Shown here: positions 14,933-23,180 of the stretch, in pieces | How positions within the stretch are numbered: position 1 is the first letter of the stretch | Layout: every line of letters starts with the position of its first letter | Source: CAYVBE01 sp964448935 | GTDB lineage: Bacteria; Planctomycetota; Brocadiia; SM23-32 | Assembly: GCA_964448935.1 (NCBI GenBank) | Contig: CAYVBE010000046.1 | Location: 1-23,790, forward strand | Length of the DNA: 23,790 nt | Direction of reading: 5' to 3' | Translations under genes and position numbers: made by a program | The notes under the pieces: generated by a model | Told to the model about the DNA's origin: nothing | The model's input: the letters and a program-made list of their open reading frames with translations, nothing else | Databases searched by the model: none

Positions 14933-16037
14933 GCTCGATCTCGAACAGGAGGTCTTCCCGGCAGACAGTGCTATGCACGATGACGTTGGGCATATCCTCC
15001 AGTCCTTCTCGGGCGCAATAGGCACGGAAGGCGGGGGCATCCTCGGCGTTTCGGAAGTAAACCACGCTGCGCTTTACGTGTCCCCATCCCATGTCCCGGC
15101 TTTCCAGGATCGCCCCGACTACTTCCATCGTGCGGAGAATTTGTTTTTCGACGTACCCGCAGTGGATGGTTTCTCCATCGGGCGCAATACTCGCGGTTCC
15201 CGAAACAAATAATTCCCGGTAATTGGGTGTGGATATTTCGGCGGCCCGGCTGAAGGAGCTTCCATAGGAGGTGGCGGAGCACTGCAGGGGTGAGACGACC
15301 GGGTAGGCTTCGGCCTGCGTGCCCTTGGGCTTCATGGCCACGAGTTCCGCCGTCACCGCTGCCCCCGCGGCGTTGTGTGCGCCGATGCCGGTGCTGGCCG
15401 GCGGCCAGCGGTCAAAAACCCCGTTTTCCTCGAAGAACCGGGTGCGCACTTCGTTGAAGGAATCATACCAGCCCAGGATGTCTTCAATCCAAAGCCACGT
15501 TCGCACGACGTGCTCAAAACCCATGCCTGCCTCAGTGAGCCCGGCGCCCATCATCTCGAACACCTCTCTGGCCTGTACGGGACGAGGGGCGGCGGTGTCG
15601 GCCGGCAGGAGGTTACCCAGGATGCAATAAGTGGCAAAGCGGTCCTCGTAGGTTGTACCCACCAGCCGTTCTCCCACTCGCAGCGGGTTTGCCGGCCCGC
15701 CGCGCGTCGCATGCACCTCGATGCCCGCCAACAGCGGGTCGTTGCGCCAACCCTCGTCAAGCCACGTGACGGGCCAGCGGACGTCGCCGAATGCTTCCTC
15801 CACCAGGTCCCGACCTCCCTGAGAGCGCTCCGGCAGTCCGAAGACGCGGATCGCCACGACCTTCGCTCCGCGTTCCCGCACCAGGTCCGCCGCCGTGGTG
15901 AATGTAGCGGCCGCCTGGGAGTGGGCATCCACGGTCGCGGTGACGTACAACTCCTCGCAGCCGTCGTGGCGCAAGGCCCGAGCGTCTACCTCGGGAGTGC
16001 TTACGTCGTGGAAGCCGGCAGACTCATCGTTGCCCAT
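14907..16037 (-). CDS. Two-domain RidA/YjgF-family protein (376 aa)
   Basis: About three times the length of classic RidA, with two YjgF-type halves. The first (about 30-245) contains EVFEMMGAGLTEAGMGFEHV and a PPASTGIGAHNAAGAA stretch, a pattern seen in long RidA relatives and in the chorismatase fold of FkbO/Hyg5. The second (about 265-375) is closer to canonical RidA: ELFVSGTASIAPDG, GYVEKQILRTMEVVGAIL, HVKRSVVYFRN and a terminal FEIELDAV. RidA proteins deaminate reactive enamines/imines released by PLP enzymes; chorismatases cleave chorismate. I cannot assign a substrate. It lies 35 bases downstream of the cytochrome gene and 47 upstream of ahbC, in the same direction, so it is probably co-transcribed; a protective role near PLP-dependent HemL is possible but speculative. 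ATG 16037 has GGAAAG nine bases upstream. Confidence 0.75.
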   Translation of the reverse strand: MGNDESAGFHDVSTPEVDARALRHDGCEELYVTATVDAHSQAAATFTTAADLVRERGAKVVAIRVFGLPERSQGGRDLVEEAFGDVRWPVTWLDEGWRNDPLLAGIEVHATRGGPANPLRVGERLVGTTYEDRFATYCILGNLLPADTAAPRPVQAREVFEMMGAGLTEAGMGFEHVVRTWLWIEDILGWYDSFNEVRTRFFEENGVFDRWPPASTGIGAHNAAGAAVTAELVAMKPKGTQAEAYPVVSPLQCSATSYGSSFSRAAEISTPNYRELFVSGTASIAPDGETIHCGYVEKQILRTMEVVGAILESRDMGWGHVKRSVVYFRNAEDAPAFRAYCAREGLEDMPNVIVHSTVCREDLLFEIELDAVRASQ

Positions 16038-16072
16038 GTTCTGGTACTTTCCAAAGGGTGGTAATCGCTACT

Positions 16073-17923
16073 TCAGAGAGACAGAAGGTATTCCACGAGG
16101 TCGGCCAGTTCACGTTCGGAGAGGTCGGACGTTTTCCCGTGCCTGTCGTCCTCGTTGTACTCGGTCAGCACCTCCATCATCGTGGCGGCCTGGCCGCGGA
16201 CCAGATACGGGTCCGTGCGCCACGCCTCCACGAGAGCGGGCGTGTCGAACAGCCGATCGTTGTCGTAGGACGCCCCGGTGCCGACGTCGTGCATCTTCAT
16301 GTCGGTGTGGTGGGGCCCGGAGTGGCACTGCGCGCATCCGGCCTTCTCGAAGACCCCCTTGCCGCGCCGCGCCGCCTCGCTCAGCTCCCCGTCCACCAGG
16401 TAGGGGCTCCGCACCGGCTCCACGGACTTCAGGAATTCGTCCAGCGCCACGGCGTCCTCTTCCGGCCGCACCGCGAACTGAATGTACTGCATTCCCGCCC
16501 GCACGGCATCCTCGGCGCGCTCCCTCACGCCGGTGATCATCGCGGGAGGCGTTACGTGGGACAGCAGCAGACTCTTGGTATTGCGGGGATTGCCGATGCC
16601 GTCGTTCAGCAGGTCCCAGTTCAGGGCGTCGGCCCGGACGTCCGGGTGGCAGGTGGCGCAGCTCTGCCAGCCCTGGAAGCAGACCCGGGCGTCATTGAAG
16701 TACATCTCACCCCGGCGGACCGTGGTCATCTCCTTCTCCGGCCACACCGCCAGTGAGCGCGGCTTATGGCGAACCTCGGGGTCCAGATTCACGACGCCGA
16801 CCGAATCAGTGAAGTACTCGGCGGCGTAGGCTTTCGTGCCGACGATGGCCAGCCCGCGCGGGCCGACGCCGTCGAGCTTCAGCCGGCGGCGAATGCCAAC
16901 CAGGAACGCCAGATCGTTGGGCACATCGTCCGCCGAAGAGGTCACCTGGGTGACTTCTTCGCCCGCGGCGGCCTTCGCCAATCGTTCGTGCAGGGCGGCG
17001 CGGTCAATCACGCTCACCTCGTGCGTCCCGGCGTGGCTGACGCACACATACTTGCCGTCCGCCGTGCAGACCACGCCCCATGGGTTCGCCGCGCCCCTGT
17101 CCACGTTGTCCAGCAGTGCTGTGTTAACCCTCTCGGCTTGCTCGGCGTCGATGACACTCAGGGCGTTGGTGTTCATCCAGCCCCGCTCGAGCTGCGTCGT
17201 GGGCAGCTGGAAGCGGGCCAGGATGTGGCTGACATAGACATGCTTGCCATCCGGCGAAATGCACATGCCGCGCAGGCCGGTCGACCCGTTGGGCAGCGGG
17301 ATATTCGAGGTCACTTCGTTCGCTTCGGTGTCAATCACGGAGACCGAGGCATAGACCCTCGGTTGGTCGGCCGGCCCATCCGGCAGGTGGTTCGCCACGA
17401 ACAGCCTTGCACCGTCCGCCGAAAGAACGGCCGCAACGGGTTCCCGCAGGACGGGTATCTCGGCCACCGTCTCGCCGGAGGGCAGGGCGATCACCGCGAC
17501 CTCGTTGTCAAAACGGTTGCAGACATACAGCCGATCGCCCCCGGGGCTCAGTAGGGGCGCCATCGGGGTGTGACCGACCGGCAGGCTGGCCGTGACGTCC
17601 CCCGACGCGCGGTCCAGGACCGCCACCTGACCTTCCGGCCGGCCGATGGTCACGTAAAGCGTATCGCCGGAGAGCGCAACTCCCGTCGGTGGGCCGGGCA
17701 GGGCGAAGGTGCCCGTCTTCTCTTCGGACTCCACATCGAGGACGGACATCTCGTGCCCTGTCTCCGCGCAGACGTACAGAAGCCCCTCCTCGGGATCCGC
17801 CGCCAGTGCCAGGGGGGAGGCGTAGTTGTCCGTCGGCTCGTTGGTCGAAGCCGCGCAGAGGATACAGAGGGCTATGAACAAACCACTCACCAGAGGAATC
17901 GCCTGCCATTTTTCGTCGGACAT
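16073..17923 (-). CDS. Exported beta-propeller di-heme cytochrome c (616 aa)
   Basis: Periplasmic or membrane-anchored redox protein. A hydrophobic N-terminal segment (about 8-25) looks like a signal or anchor; no clear lipobox is seen. Residues 35-385 form repeated blades with YVTN-type strands (LYVTIG, LYVCNRFDNEVAVI, LFVANHLPDG, VYVSHIL, YVCVSHAGTHEVSVID). The C-terminal part has two c-type heme sites, Cys422-x2-Cys425-His426 and Cys530-x2-Cys533-His534, in the layout of MauG/di-heme peroxidase relatives. Substrate is unknown. ATG 17923 is chosen because GGGAAGG lies seven bases upstream and the signal segment follows; the longer ORF from 18955 runs antisense to the glycyl-radical gene. 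It is the first gene of the minus block, behind a good promoter, and is a plausible client of the ResB/CcsA system encoded at the other end. Confidence 0.85.
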   Translation of the reverse strand: MSDEKWQAIPLVSGLFIALCILCAASTNEPTDNYASPLALAADPEEGLLYVCAETGHEMSVLDVESEEKTGTFALPGPPTGVALSGDTLYVTIGRPEGQVAVLDRASGDVTASLPVGHTPMAPLLSPGGDRLYVCNRFDNEVAVIALPSGETVAEIPVLREPVAAVLSADGARLFVANHLPDGPADQPRVYASVSVIDTEANEVTSNIPLPNGSTGLRGMCISPDGKHVYVSHILARFQLPTTQLERGWMNTNALSVIDAEQAERVNTALLDNVDRGAANPWGVVCTADGKYVCVSHAGTHEVSVIDRAALHERLAKAAAGEEVTQVTSSADDVPNDLAFLVGIRRRLKLDGVGPRGLAIVGTKAYAAEYFTDSVGVVNLDPEVRHKPRSLAVWPEKEMTTVRRGEMYFNDARVCFQGWQSCATCHPDVRADALNWDLLNDGIGNPRNTKSLLLSHVTPPAMITGVRERAEDAVRAGMQYIQFAVRPEEDAVALDEFLKSVEPVRSPYLVDGELSEAARRGKGVFEKAGCAQCHSGPHHTDMKMHDVGTGASYDNDRLFDTPALVEAWRTDPYLVRGQAATMMEVLTEYNEDDRHGKTSDLSERELADLVEYLLSL

Positions 17924-18232
17924 GGACCAACCTTCCCGCGATAGGCCAGGTGAAATGCTGCGTCGGATGCGCAATGGGGCAGAGATGCTGCCATCGTTCA
18001 CAGTTCTACCATTTGCTTCCTGTAAGAATATATCCTGAACCCCTTCCGCGTCAAGCGTAACGGATTTGCAGCGGACTGCGGCGCTTGGCGCAAGTTTCTT
18101 CCATTTCGTGAGCCGGAGGTGCGATGATCCTTCCACATCGGGACGTTTCTGTTGCATCTCACCGCTCAGCACGGCAAGATGGGAAGGAACACCAACGGGG
18201 AACGGATTACCGGGATAGGAGAGGTTCACGGC
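17924..18232. promoter_or_regulatory. Divergent intergenic control region
   Basis: Separates the minus cytochrome/heme block from the plus glycyl-radical cluster. It holds the minus promoter at 18027-18054. No clear plus promoter is found. A perfect GGAGGT (18115-18120) three bases before ATG 18124 opens a 61-codon ORF (to 18309) that overlaps the glycyl-radical gene start out of frame. Short inverted repeats (GCAG-CTGC near 18068-18079; GCGC-GCGC near 18081-18091) could bind a regulator. Confidence 0.4.
18027..18054 (-). promoter_or_regulatory. Promoter of the cytochrome/heme block
   Basis: On the minus strand TTGACG (18049-18054, 5 of 6), a 16-base spacer and TATATT (18027-18032, 5 of 6). 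It would start transcription near 18020, giving a leader of about 100 bases before the cytochrome ATG at 17923. It is the best promoter match on that strand in the right half of the window. Confidence 0.6.
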
Positions 18233-20428
18233 ATGGCGGCAACAACCACGTTGAACGGATCGGCCGGGACTATCACCTTGCCCGGATCGCGCGACAAGCT
18301 TTCCCTTGAGCTTCCCGCCGGCCTGGCCGCACTGAGGGAAGAGGCGCGACGCCTGCAGGCCGGGGACCGCCTCTCGTGTGTGGAGATTCCCCTGATAGAT
18401 GCCCGGACCTGGGAAACCCGTGCGGCGGAGGAGGACTGGCTGATCTGGCGCGCGCGACGCTCGACGGCGCGGCTGCGCCGGATGCCCCTGGACCTGGAGC
18501 CCGAGGAGCTTGTGGTGGGCAAGCCGCTCCTGCGCGTGCCGAGCGAAGGGGAGCAGGAGCGCCTGGAGCGGGCGCAGGGGATTTTGGACTCCATACCGCC
18601 TTACCCCGGCGGCGACGCCGGACACTTCCACCCCGACTACGAAACGCTGTTCCGCCTCGGCATCGGCGGCATTCTGTGCAGAATCGAGGAACTGGCCGGC
18701 CGCGACGGCCTGAGCGCCGAGCAGGAGACCTTTTACGAAGCCTGTCGGGTCGCGATGGAGGGCATGTCCGCCTATGTGCGGCGCGTGGGCGGCGCGTGTG
18801 ACGATGCGGCCGAAGACGACCCCGAACACGCCGATCGCTGGCGCGAGACGGGGCGCCTCTGCCGCCGGCTGGCGACCGAGCCCCCGCGCACCTTCCGCGG
18901 GGCGCTGCAGCTCATGTTCTGCGCCCAGATCGCGCTGTGGTTCGGGGACGATCACTATCTGACCAGCCCGGGGCGGGTGGATCAGACGCTGCGACGCTTC
19001 TACGAGGCGGACCTGACGGCGGGGCGGCTGACCGGGCGGGAGGCGCTCGAACGGCTCTGCGCGCTCTACATCCAGATGAACCGCATCCTCTGGCCCGGCT
19101 CGGCCGTGGCCGTCATGGTAGGGGGACGGGACGCACAGGGGCGGGACGTGACGAACGATCTGACCTACCTGGCCCTCGCCGCGTGCCTGGCCACCGGGCT
19201 AATATACCCCACCGTCGGCCTCGCATGGCACGAGGAAACGCCGGCCGAACTGACGGATTTCGCCGTCGAACTGCTGGGCACGGGACTGGGTGATCCGGCC
19301 TTTTTCAACGACGAACTCATCGCTGATGGACTGCGCGATCAGGGCGTAACCCCGGCGGATTCCTATAATTATGTGAACTCTACGTGCGTTGAGATAAAAG
19401 TCGCGGGCGCGTCCAACATCTGGGTCACTGCGCCGTACTACAACCTGCCCGGCGCGCTGCTGGACGTGATGGAGGAAGCCGCGACCGGCGGCCGGCCGGA
19501 GCCGGCGTCTTTTGCGGAACTGGTGGAACGCGTCAAGCAACACCTCGATGGCCAGATCGGCGAGGCCGCAGCTCGCCTGGACCAAATCTGGAGGGAGCGG
19601 GGACAGCGGGCCTGCTTCCCACTGGCAAGTTGTATGGTCCGTGACTGCCTGGAGCGTGGCCGGGATTTCGACCGCGGCGGAGCGCGCTACAACTGGGTTG
19701 AGAACTCCTTTGTCGGACTGGCCAACCTGGTGGATAGCCTCGTGGCGGTCAAGGAGCTGGTCTATGAGGCGGCGGAACTCTCGCTCAGTGATCTGCATGA
19801 TATTCTGAAGTCCGACTTCGAGGGGCAGGAGGCCCTGCGACAGCGGATTGTGAACTCTCTGCCTGCGTATGGGAACGATGAGGACGAACCGGACGCGCGC
19901 GCGCGCGAACTGGCCGACTTCCTGATCCGGAGTACCGCGTCGCGGAAGGTCGGGCCGCACCAATACGTGCCGGGTTTCTTCTGCTGGGTGATGCACGAGC
20001 GCCTCGGCTCGGAAACCGGCGCCACCCCGGATGGGCGGAGGGCCGGCCTGCCTCTGGCCGACGGCGCCGGCGCGGCACAGGGTCGGGACACGCGCGGCCC
20101 GACCGCCTCCGTGCTCTCCACCACAAAGTGGACACACCGTCCCGTTCTGGGCGGGCTCGTGCACAATGTCAAGTTTTCGGGCGGCATGTTCGAGACGGCG
20201 CAGGAGCGTGAGGCGGTCCGCGGTGTCATCGAGACCTACATGCGTCGCGGAGGATTCGAGATCCAGGTGAACGTCGTCAGCCGCGAGGAACTGCTCGACG
20301 CTCAGGAGCACCCGGAGCGACATCGCGACCTGCTGGTGCGCGTGGCGGGATACTCCGACTATTTCGTCCATCTGAACCGGAACATGCAGGACGAAATCAT
20401 CGCGCGCCAGGAGCATGAGGCGCCCTGA
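18233..20428 (+). CDS. Glycyl-radical enzyme, uncharacterised PFL-family subgroup (731 aa)
   Basis: Oxygen-sensitive radical enzyme related to pyruvate formate-lyase and the glycerol/diol dehydratases. The C-terminal glycyl-radical motif is RVAGYSDYFVHLN, with Gly706 (codon 20348-20350). The catalytic cysteine is Cys385 in YVNSTCVEIKV, followed by Glu387. A Cys-x-Glu pair is typical of eliminating members (dehydratases, C-N or C-S lyases) and differs from the double cysteine of PFL, but the usual GCVEP context is replaced by STCVEI. The substrate cannot be inferred. ATG 18233 is chosen because AGGAGAGG (18217-18224) lies eight bases upstream; the longer in-frame TTG at 18152 is less supported. 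Length is slightly short of the usual 780-850. A glycyl-radical enzyme needs a radical-SAM activase; none is next to it. Three dehydrogenase-type genes follow. Confidence 0.88.
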   Translation: MAATTTLNGSAGTITLPGSRDKLSLELPAGLAALREEARRLQAGDRLSCVEIPLIDARTWETRAAEEDWLIWRARRSTARLRRMPLDLEPEELVVGKPLLRVPSEGEQERLERAQGILDSIPPYPGGDAGHFHPDYETLFRLGIGGILCRIEELAGRDGLSAEQETFYEACRVAMEGMSAYVRRVGGACDDAAEDDPEHADRWRETGRLCRRLATEPPRTFRGALQLMFCAQIALWFGDDHYLTSPGRVDQTLRRFYEADLTAGRLTGREALERLCALYIQMNRILWPGSAVAVMVGGRDAQGRDVTNDLTYLALAACLATGLIYPTVGLAWHEETPAELTDFAVELLGTGLGDPAFFNDELIADGLRDQGVTPADSYNYVNSTCVEIKVAGASNIWVTAPYYNLPGALLDVMEEAATGGRPEPASFAELVERVKQHLDGQIGEAAARLDQIWRERGQRACFPLASCMVRDCLERGRDFDRGGARYNWVENSFVGLANLVDSLVAVKELVYEAAELSLSDLHDILKSDFEGQEALRQRIVNSLPAYGNDEDEPDARARELADFLIRSTASRKVGPHQYVPGFFCWVMHERLGSETGATPDGRRAGLPLADGAGAAQGRDTRGPTASVLSTTKWTHRPVLGGLVHNVKFSGGMFETAQEREAVRGVIETYMRRGGFEIQVNVVSREELLDAQEHPERHRDLLVRVAGYSDYFVHLNRNMQDEIIARQEHEAP

Positions 20429-20458
20429 ATGCCGCCCCGCTGAAGGAGAGCGAGGATT

Positions 20459-21313
20459 GTGGAAAACACGATAGAACGCGTATTGCTGACCGGCGGCAGC
20501 GGCCTGTTGGGCAGGACCCTTACGCCGATGCTGGCCGAACGCTGCGAGGTTAAGCACTTCGACACCAGGGACCCCGAGGACGGTCATCCGTGCGTGGTGG
20601 GCGACCTGCGGGACAGGGCGGCCGTGACGCAGGCATGCCGGGAGGTGGACGTGATCGTCCACGTGGCCGCGCTGCACGGCAGGGCGTGGGCGGAGGCCGG
20701 CGACGACATCGGCTTCGAGGTGAACGCCATCGGCACCAAGAACATCCTGGAGGCCGCGCGCGAGAGCGGGGTAGGGCGCGTGGTCTTCACCTCCTCCATA
20801 TGGGCCACCGGCCACGGCGCCGATCCGCCCTACCTGCCGATTGACGAGGATCTGCCGCGGGAACCCGTGGAACTCTACGGATTGACCAAAAAGCTGGGCG
20901 AGCAGATGTGTTGCTACGCCTGGCTCCGCTATGGGATCAGCACCATCTGCCTCCGGCCCGGCGGCATTCTCCCCGCGGACGCCGGCAAAGGGGCGCGAAT
21001 CAACCTGCTGTCGGGCTGCGTGGATGTCCGAGACGTGGCACAGGCCCACCTGCTGGCCGCCTTTGCCCCCGAGGGACTGGATCACGCGACCATGCTCGTG
21101 ATGCCGGAGTCACCCCTGTGCGGCGTCGAGCCGGAACGCTTCGTCAAAAACCCGGTCGAGGTGTTGGACGAACAAATCCCAGGCGTTGCGGAGGCGGCAG
21201 GCGAGGGAAAGCTGGAGGTACCCGACTTCCGGGAGTGGTATACCATCGACAAGGCAAAAGAGCTGCTCGGCTACGAGCCGCAACACAATTTCAACATGGC
21301 CGAATACATGTGA
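20459..21313 (+). CDS. NAD-dependent epimerase/dehydratase-family protein (284 aa)
   Basis: Extended short-chain dehydrogenase fold. The nucleotide site is GGSGLLG at about 13-19, an acidic residue follows the second strand (FDTRDPED), and catalytic residues are Ser in TSSIWATG and Tyr-x3-Lys in YGLTKKLGE. Families with this fold include sugar-nucleotide epimerases and uronate or aldose dehydrogenases; the substrate is not determined. The start is GTG at 20459 with AAGGAGAG and GAGG just upstream. It lies 30 bases after the glycyl-radical gene and 8 bases before the next SDR, so the four plus genes look like one operon. A role in processing the substrate or product of the radical enzyme is inferred from position. 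Confidence 0.82.
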   Translation: MENTIERVLLTGGSGLLGRTLTPMLAERCEVKHFDTRDPEDGHPCVVGDLRDRAAVTQACREVDVIVHVAALHGRAWAEAGDDIGFEVNAIGTKNILEAARESGVGRVVFTSSIWATGHGADPPYLPIDEDLPREPVELYGLTKKLGEQMCCYAWLRYGISTICLRPGGILPADAGKGARINLLSGCVDVRDVAQAHLLAAFAPEGLDHATMLVMPESPLCGVEPERFVKNPVEVLDEQIPGVAEAAGEGKLEVPDFREWYTIDKAKELLGYEPQHNFNMAEYM

Positions 21314-21321
21314 GGAAGCCC

Positions 21322-22050
21322 GTGAGATTGAACGAGAAGAAAGCCCTGATTACGGGCGCGAGTATGGGAATCGGCAGGGCGGTTGCGCTCGCGTTCGCCC
21401 GCGAAGGGGCAGATGTCGTCGTAACCGCGCGGCACGCGGATAAGCTGGGCCCGGTGGCCAAGGATATCCGAGCCATGGGGCGGACGGCGCACGTCATGGA
21501 ATGGGACGTGAGCAAAGTGGAGCAGGCCACCGATCGGGTGGATGAGGTGTGCTCGTGCCTCGGCGGACTGGACGTCGTGGTCAACAACGCCGGCGTGCTG
21601 CGCCGAGACGGGTCGGGGTTTCCCGACCTCACGCCCGAGGAGTGGGACTACGTGATGGGTGTCAACCTCGGGGGCCTGTATTTCGTCTGCCAGGCCGCGG
21701 TGAAAACGATGGAGAACTCGGGTGGCGCGATCATCAATATCGCTTCGGATGCCGGGCTGCGCGGCGGGGTGCATCCCTACGGCATCTCCAAGTGGGGCGT
21801 GGTCGGGCTGACGAAGGGGATGGCCAAAAGGTGCTCTCCCGGCATCAGGGTGAACGCCATCGCGCCGGGGCCCGTGGCCACCCGGATGATGGGCTGGGAA
21901 GAGGGCGATTCGCTCGAGAACGACCGCCTGCCGCTCGGGCGCATGTCGCGTCCGGAGGAGATTGCGTCGGCGGCGGTGTTCCTGGCATCGGACGAGGCGC
22001 GGGCGGTGTACGGCGAGGTCCTGGTGGTCAACAGCGCCTCTGCGCTCTAA
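21322..22050 (+). CDS. Short-chain dehydrogenase/reductase (242 aa)
   Basis: Classical SDR oxidoreductase, cytoplasmic. Motifs in order: cofactor site TGASMGIG at about 10-17, NNAG near residue 89, catalytic Ser in NIASDAG, Tyr-x3-Lys in YGISKWG, then the AIAPGPVATRM segment after it. An Arg at the end of the second strand (TARHADK) hints at NADP preference but is not decisive. The GTG at 21322 follows GAGGAA by about five bases; the same frame is open far upstream but antisense-like, so the longer ORF from 20908 is rejected. Substrate unknown. It sits between the epimerase-like protein and the zinc alcohol dehydrogenase. Confidence 0.88.
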   Translation: MRLNEKKALITGASMGIGRAVALAFAREGADVVVTARHADKLGPVAKDIRAMGRTAHVMEWDVSKVEQATDRVDEVCSCLGGLDVVVNNAGVLRRDGSGFPDLTPEEWDYVMGVNLGGLYFVCQAAVKTMENSGGAIINIASDAGLRGGVHPYGISKWGVVGLTKGMAKRCSPGIRVNAIAPGPVATRMMGWEEGDSLENDRLPLGRMSRPEEIASAAVFLASDEARAVYGEVLVVNSASAL

Positions 22051-22092
22051 GCAGACGTTAAGTCCTAAGTAATTACTATCATGGAGCTTGCG

Positions 22093-23133
22093 ATGACTGA
22101 CACGATGCGGTCGGCACAACTTGTTGCTCCCAACGAGATCGAGATACATGAGGCGCCGGTGCCGGAGCCCGGGCCGGAGGACGTGCTGGTGCGCGTCCGC
22201 GCGGTCGGCGTCTGCGGCTCCGATGTTTCCATCTTTCGGGGGCATTTCCAGGCCGAAACGGAGCTGCCCTACGTGCTGGGACACGAGTTTGCCGGCGAGG
22301 TGGCAGCGATCGGATCGGCGGCGGAGGACGTGAAAGAGGGCGCAAGGGTGGCCTGCGCGCCGGACCTTCCCTGCGGCGAGTGCGAGTGGTGCCGGAAGGG
22401 CGAGACGAACGTCTGCCCGAACGTCCAATTCGCGGCCTCCCACGGCGTTCCCGGGTGCCTGTGTGACTATTTCGTCGTCCATCAGAGCCAGATTCACCCC
22501 ATTCCGGGCGAACTGGACTTCGCTTCCGCGTCGCTCTGCGAGCCGGCCGCCATCGGGTTGCACGTGGTCGAGAACCTCGCACAGCCGGAAGGGGGCGAGA
22601 CCTATGCAATTATGGGGGGCGGGCCGGACGGGCTCACCATCATGTGCGCCGCGCTTGAGAACGGCGCCTCGGCGGTTTACGTCAGCGATCTCGTCCCCGA
22701 ACGCCTGGAAGCTGCCCGCAAGCTGGGCGCCGACGAGACGTGGAACGCCGGGGACGGCGATTTCCTCGAGTTCCTCATGGACTGCACGGACGGCCGAGGG
22801 GTGGATGTCGCCATCGAGGCTGCCGGCGCGGTGCCGGCCATGCAGCAGGTCTTCCGCGCAGCCTGCATCCACGGGAAGGCCATCGTCCTGGGCATCCCGC
22901 CGACCGATGAGGTGCCGGTGGACATGACGGCCGCCAGGCGTCGCGAACTGACGATGATCTCGGCGCGCCGGACCGTGGGCAAATACGACCGCGCGCTCCG
23001 GCTCATCGGCGAAGGAAAGATCAACGCCGACGTCATCATCACGCATCATTTCCCGTTCGAGCAGACCCAGGAAGCGTTCGAGCATGTCCGCGACCGGAAG
23101 GACGGCGTTCTGAAAGCAGTCGTCGAGCTGTGA
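22093..23133 (+). CDS. Zinc-dependent alcohol/polyol dehydrogenase (MDR family, 346 aa)
   Basis: Medium-chain dehydrogenase, probably oxidising or reducing a secondary alcohol or polyol. The catalytic zinc ligands are in GVCGSD (Cys) and GHEFAG (His, Glu). The structural zinc lobe has four cysteines, CGECEWCRKGETNVC. The nucleotide-binding motif is GGGPDG, with Asp where Ile/Val is usual, followed by VYVSDLVPER, whose Asp favours NAD. It resembles threonine dehydrogenase and sorbitol dehydrogenase; which is not clear. ATG 22093 is preferred over ATG 22081 because GGAG (22083-22086) lies six bases upstream of it. There is a 42-base gap after the SDR. It is followed by an inverted repeat at 23156-23180 that may end the operon. 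Confidence 0.88.
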   Translation: MTDTMRSAQLVAPNEIEIHEAPVPEPGPEDVLVRVRAVGVCGSDVSIFRGHFQAETELPYVLGHEFAGEVAAIGSAAEDVKEGARVACAPDLPCGECEWCRKGETNVCPNVQFAASHGVPGCLCDYFVVHQSQIHPIPGELDFASASLCEPAAIGLHVVENLAQPEGGETYAIMGGGPDGLTIMCAALENGASAVYVSDLVPERLEAARKLGADETWNAGDGDFLEFLMDCTDGRGVDVAIEAAGAVPAMQQVFRAACIHGKAIVLGIPPTDEVPVDMTAARRRELTMISARRTVGKYDRALRLIGEGKINADVIITHHFPFEQTQEAFEHVRDRKDGVLKAVVEL

Positions 23134-23155
23134 TCCCGAACCGCACGGACGCCCA

Positions 23156-23180
23156 ATTGTTGAGCGGACCACTCAACAAT
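23156..23180 (+). terminator. Perfect 9-bp inverted repeat after the ADH gene
   Basis: ATTGTTGAG (23156-23164), a seven-base loop and CTCAACAAT (23172-23180), 22 bases after the stop codon of the dehydrogenase gene. It could be a terminator stem, but no T-run follows, so a factor-dependent end, an RNA processing site or an operator are also possible. Confidence 0.4.

Noticed and set aside
17924..18955. N-terminal extension making the cytochrome ORF 960 codons
   Set aside because: The extension is antisense to the glycyl-radical gene and crosses the promoter; a good ribosome site and signal-like helix start at 17923.
19199..21085. Minus-strand ORF of 628 codons
   Set aside because: No motifs and antisense to two confidently identified enzymes.
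21271..23172. Minus-strand ORF of 633 codons
   Set aside because: Antisense to SDR and zinc dehydrogenase genes with intact catalytic motifs; His/Arg-rich shadow.
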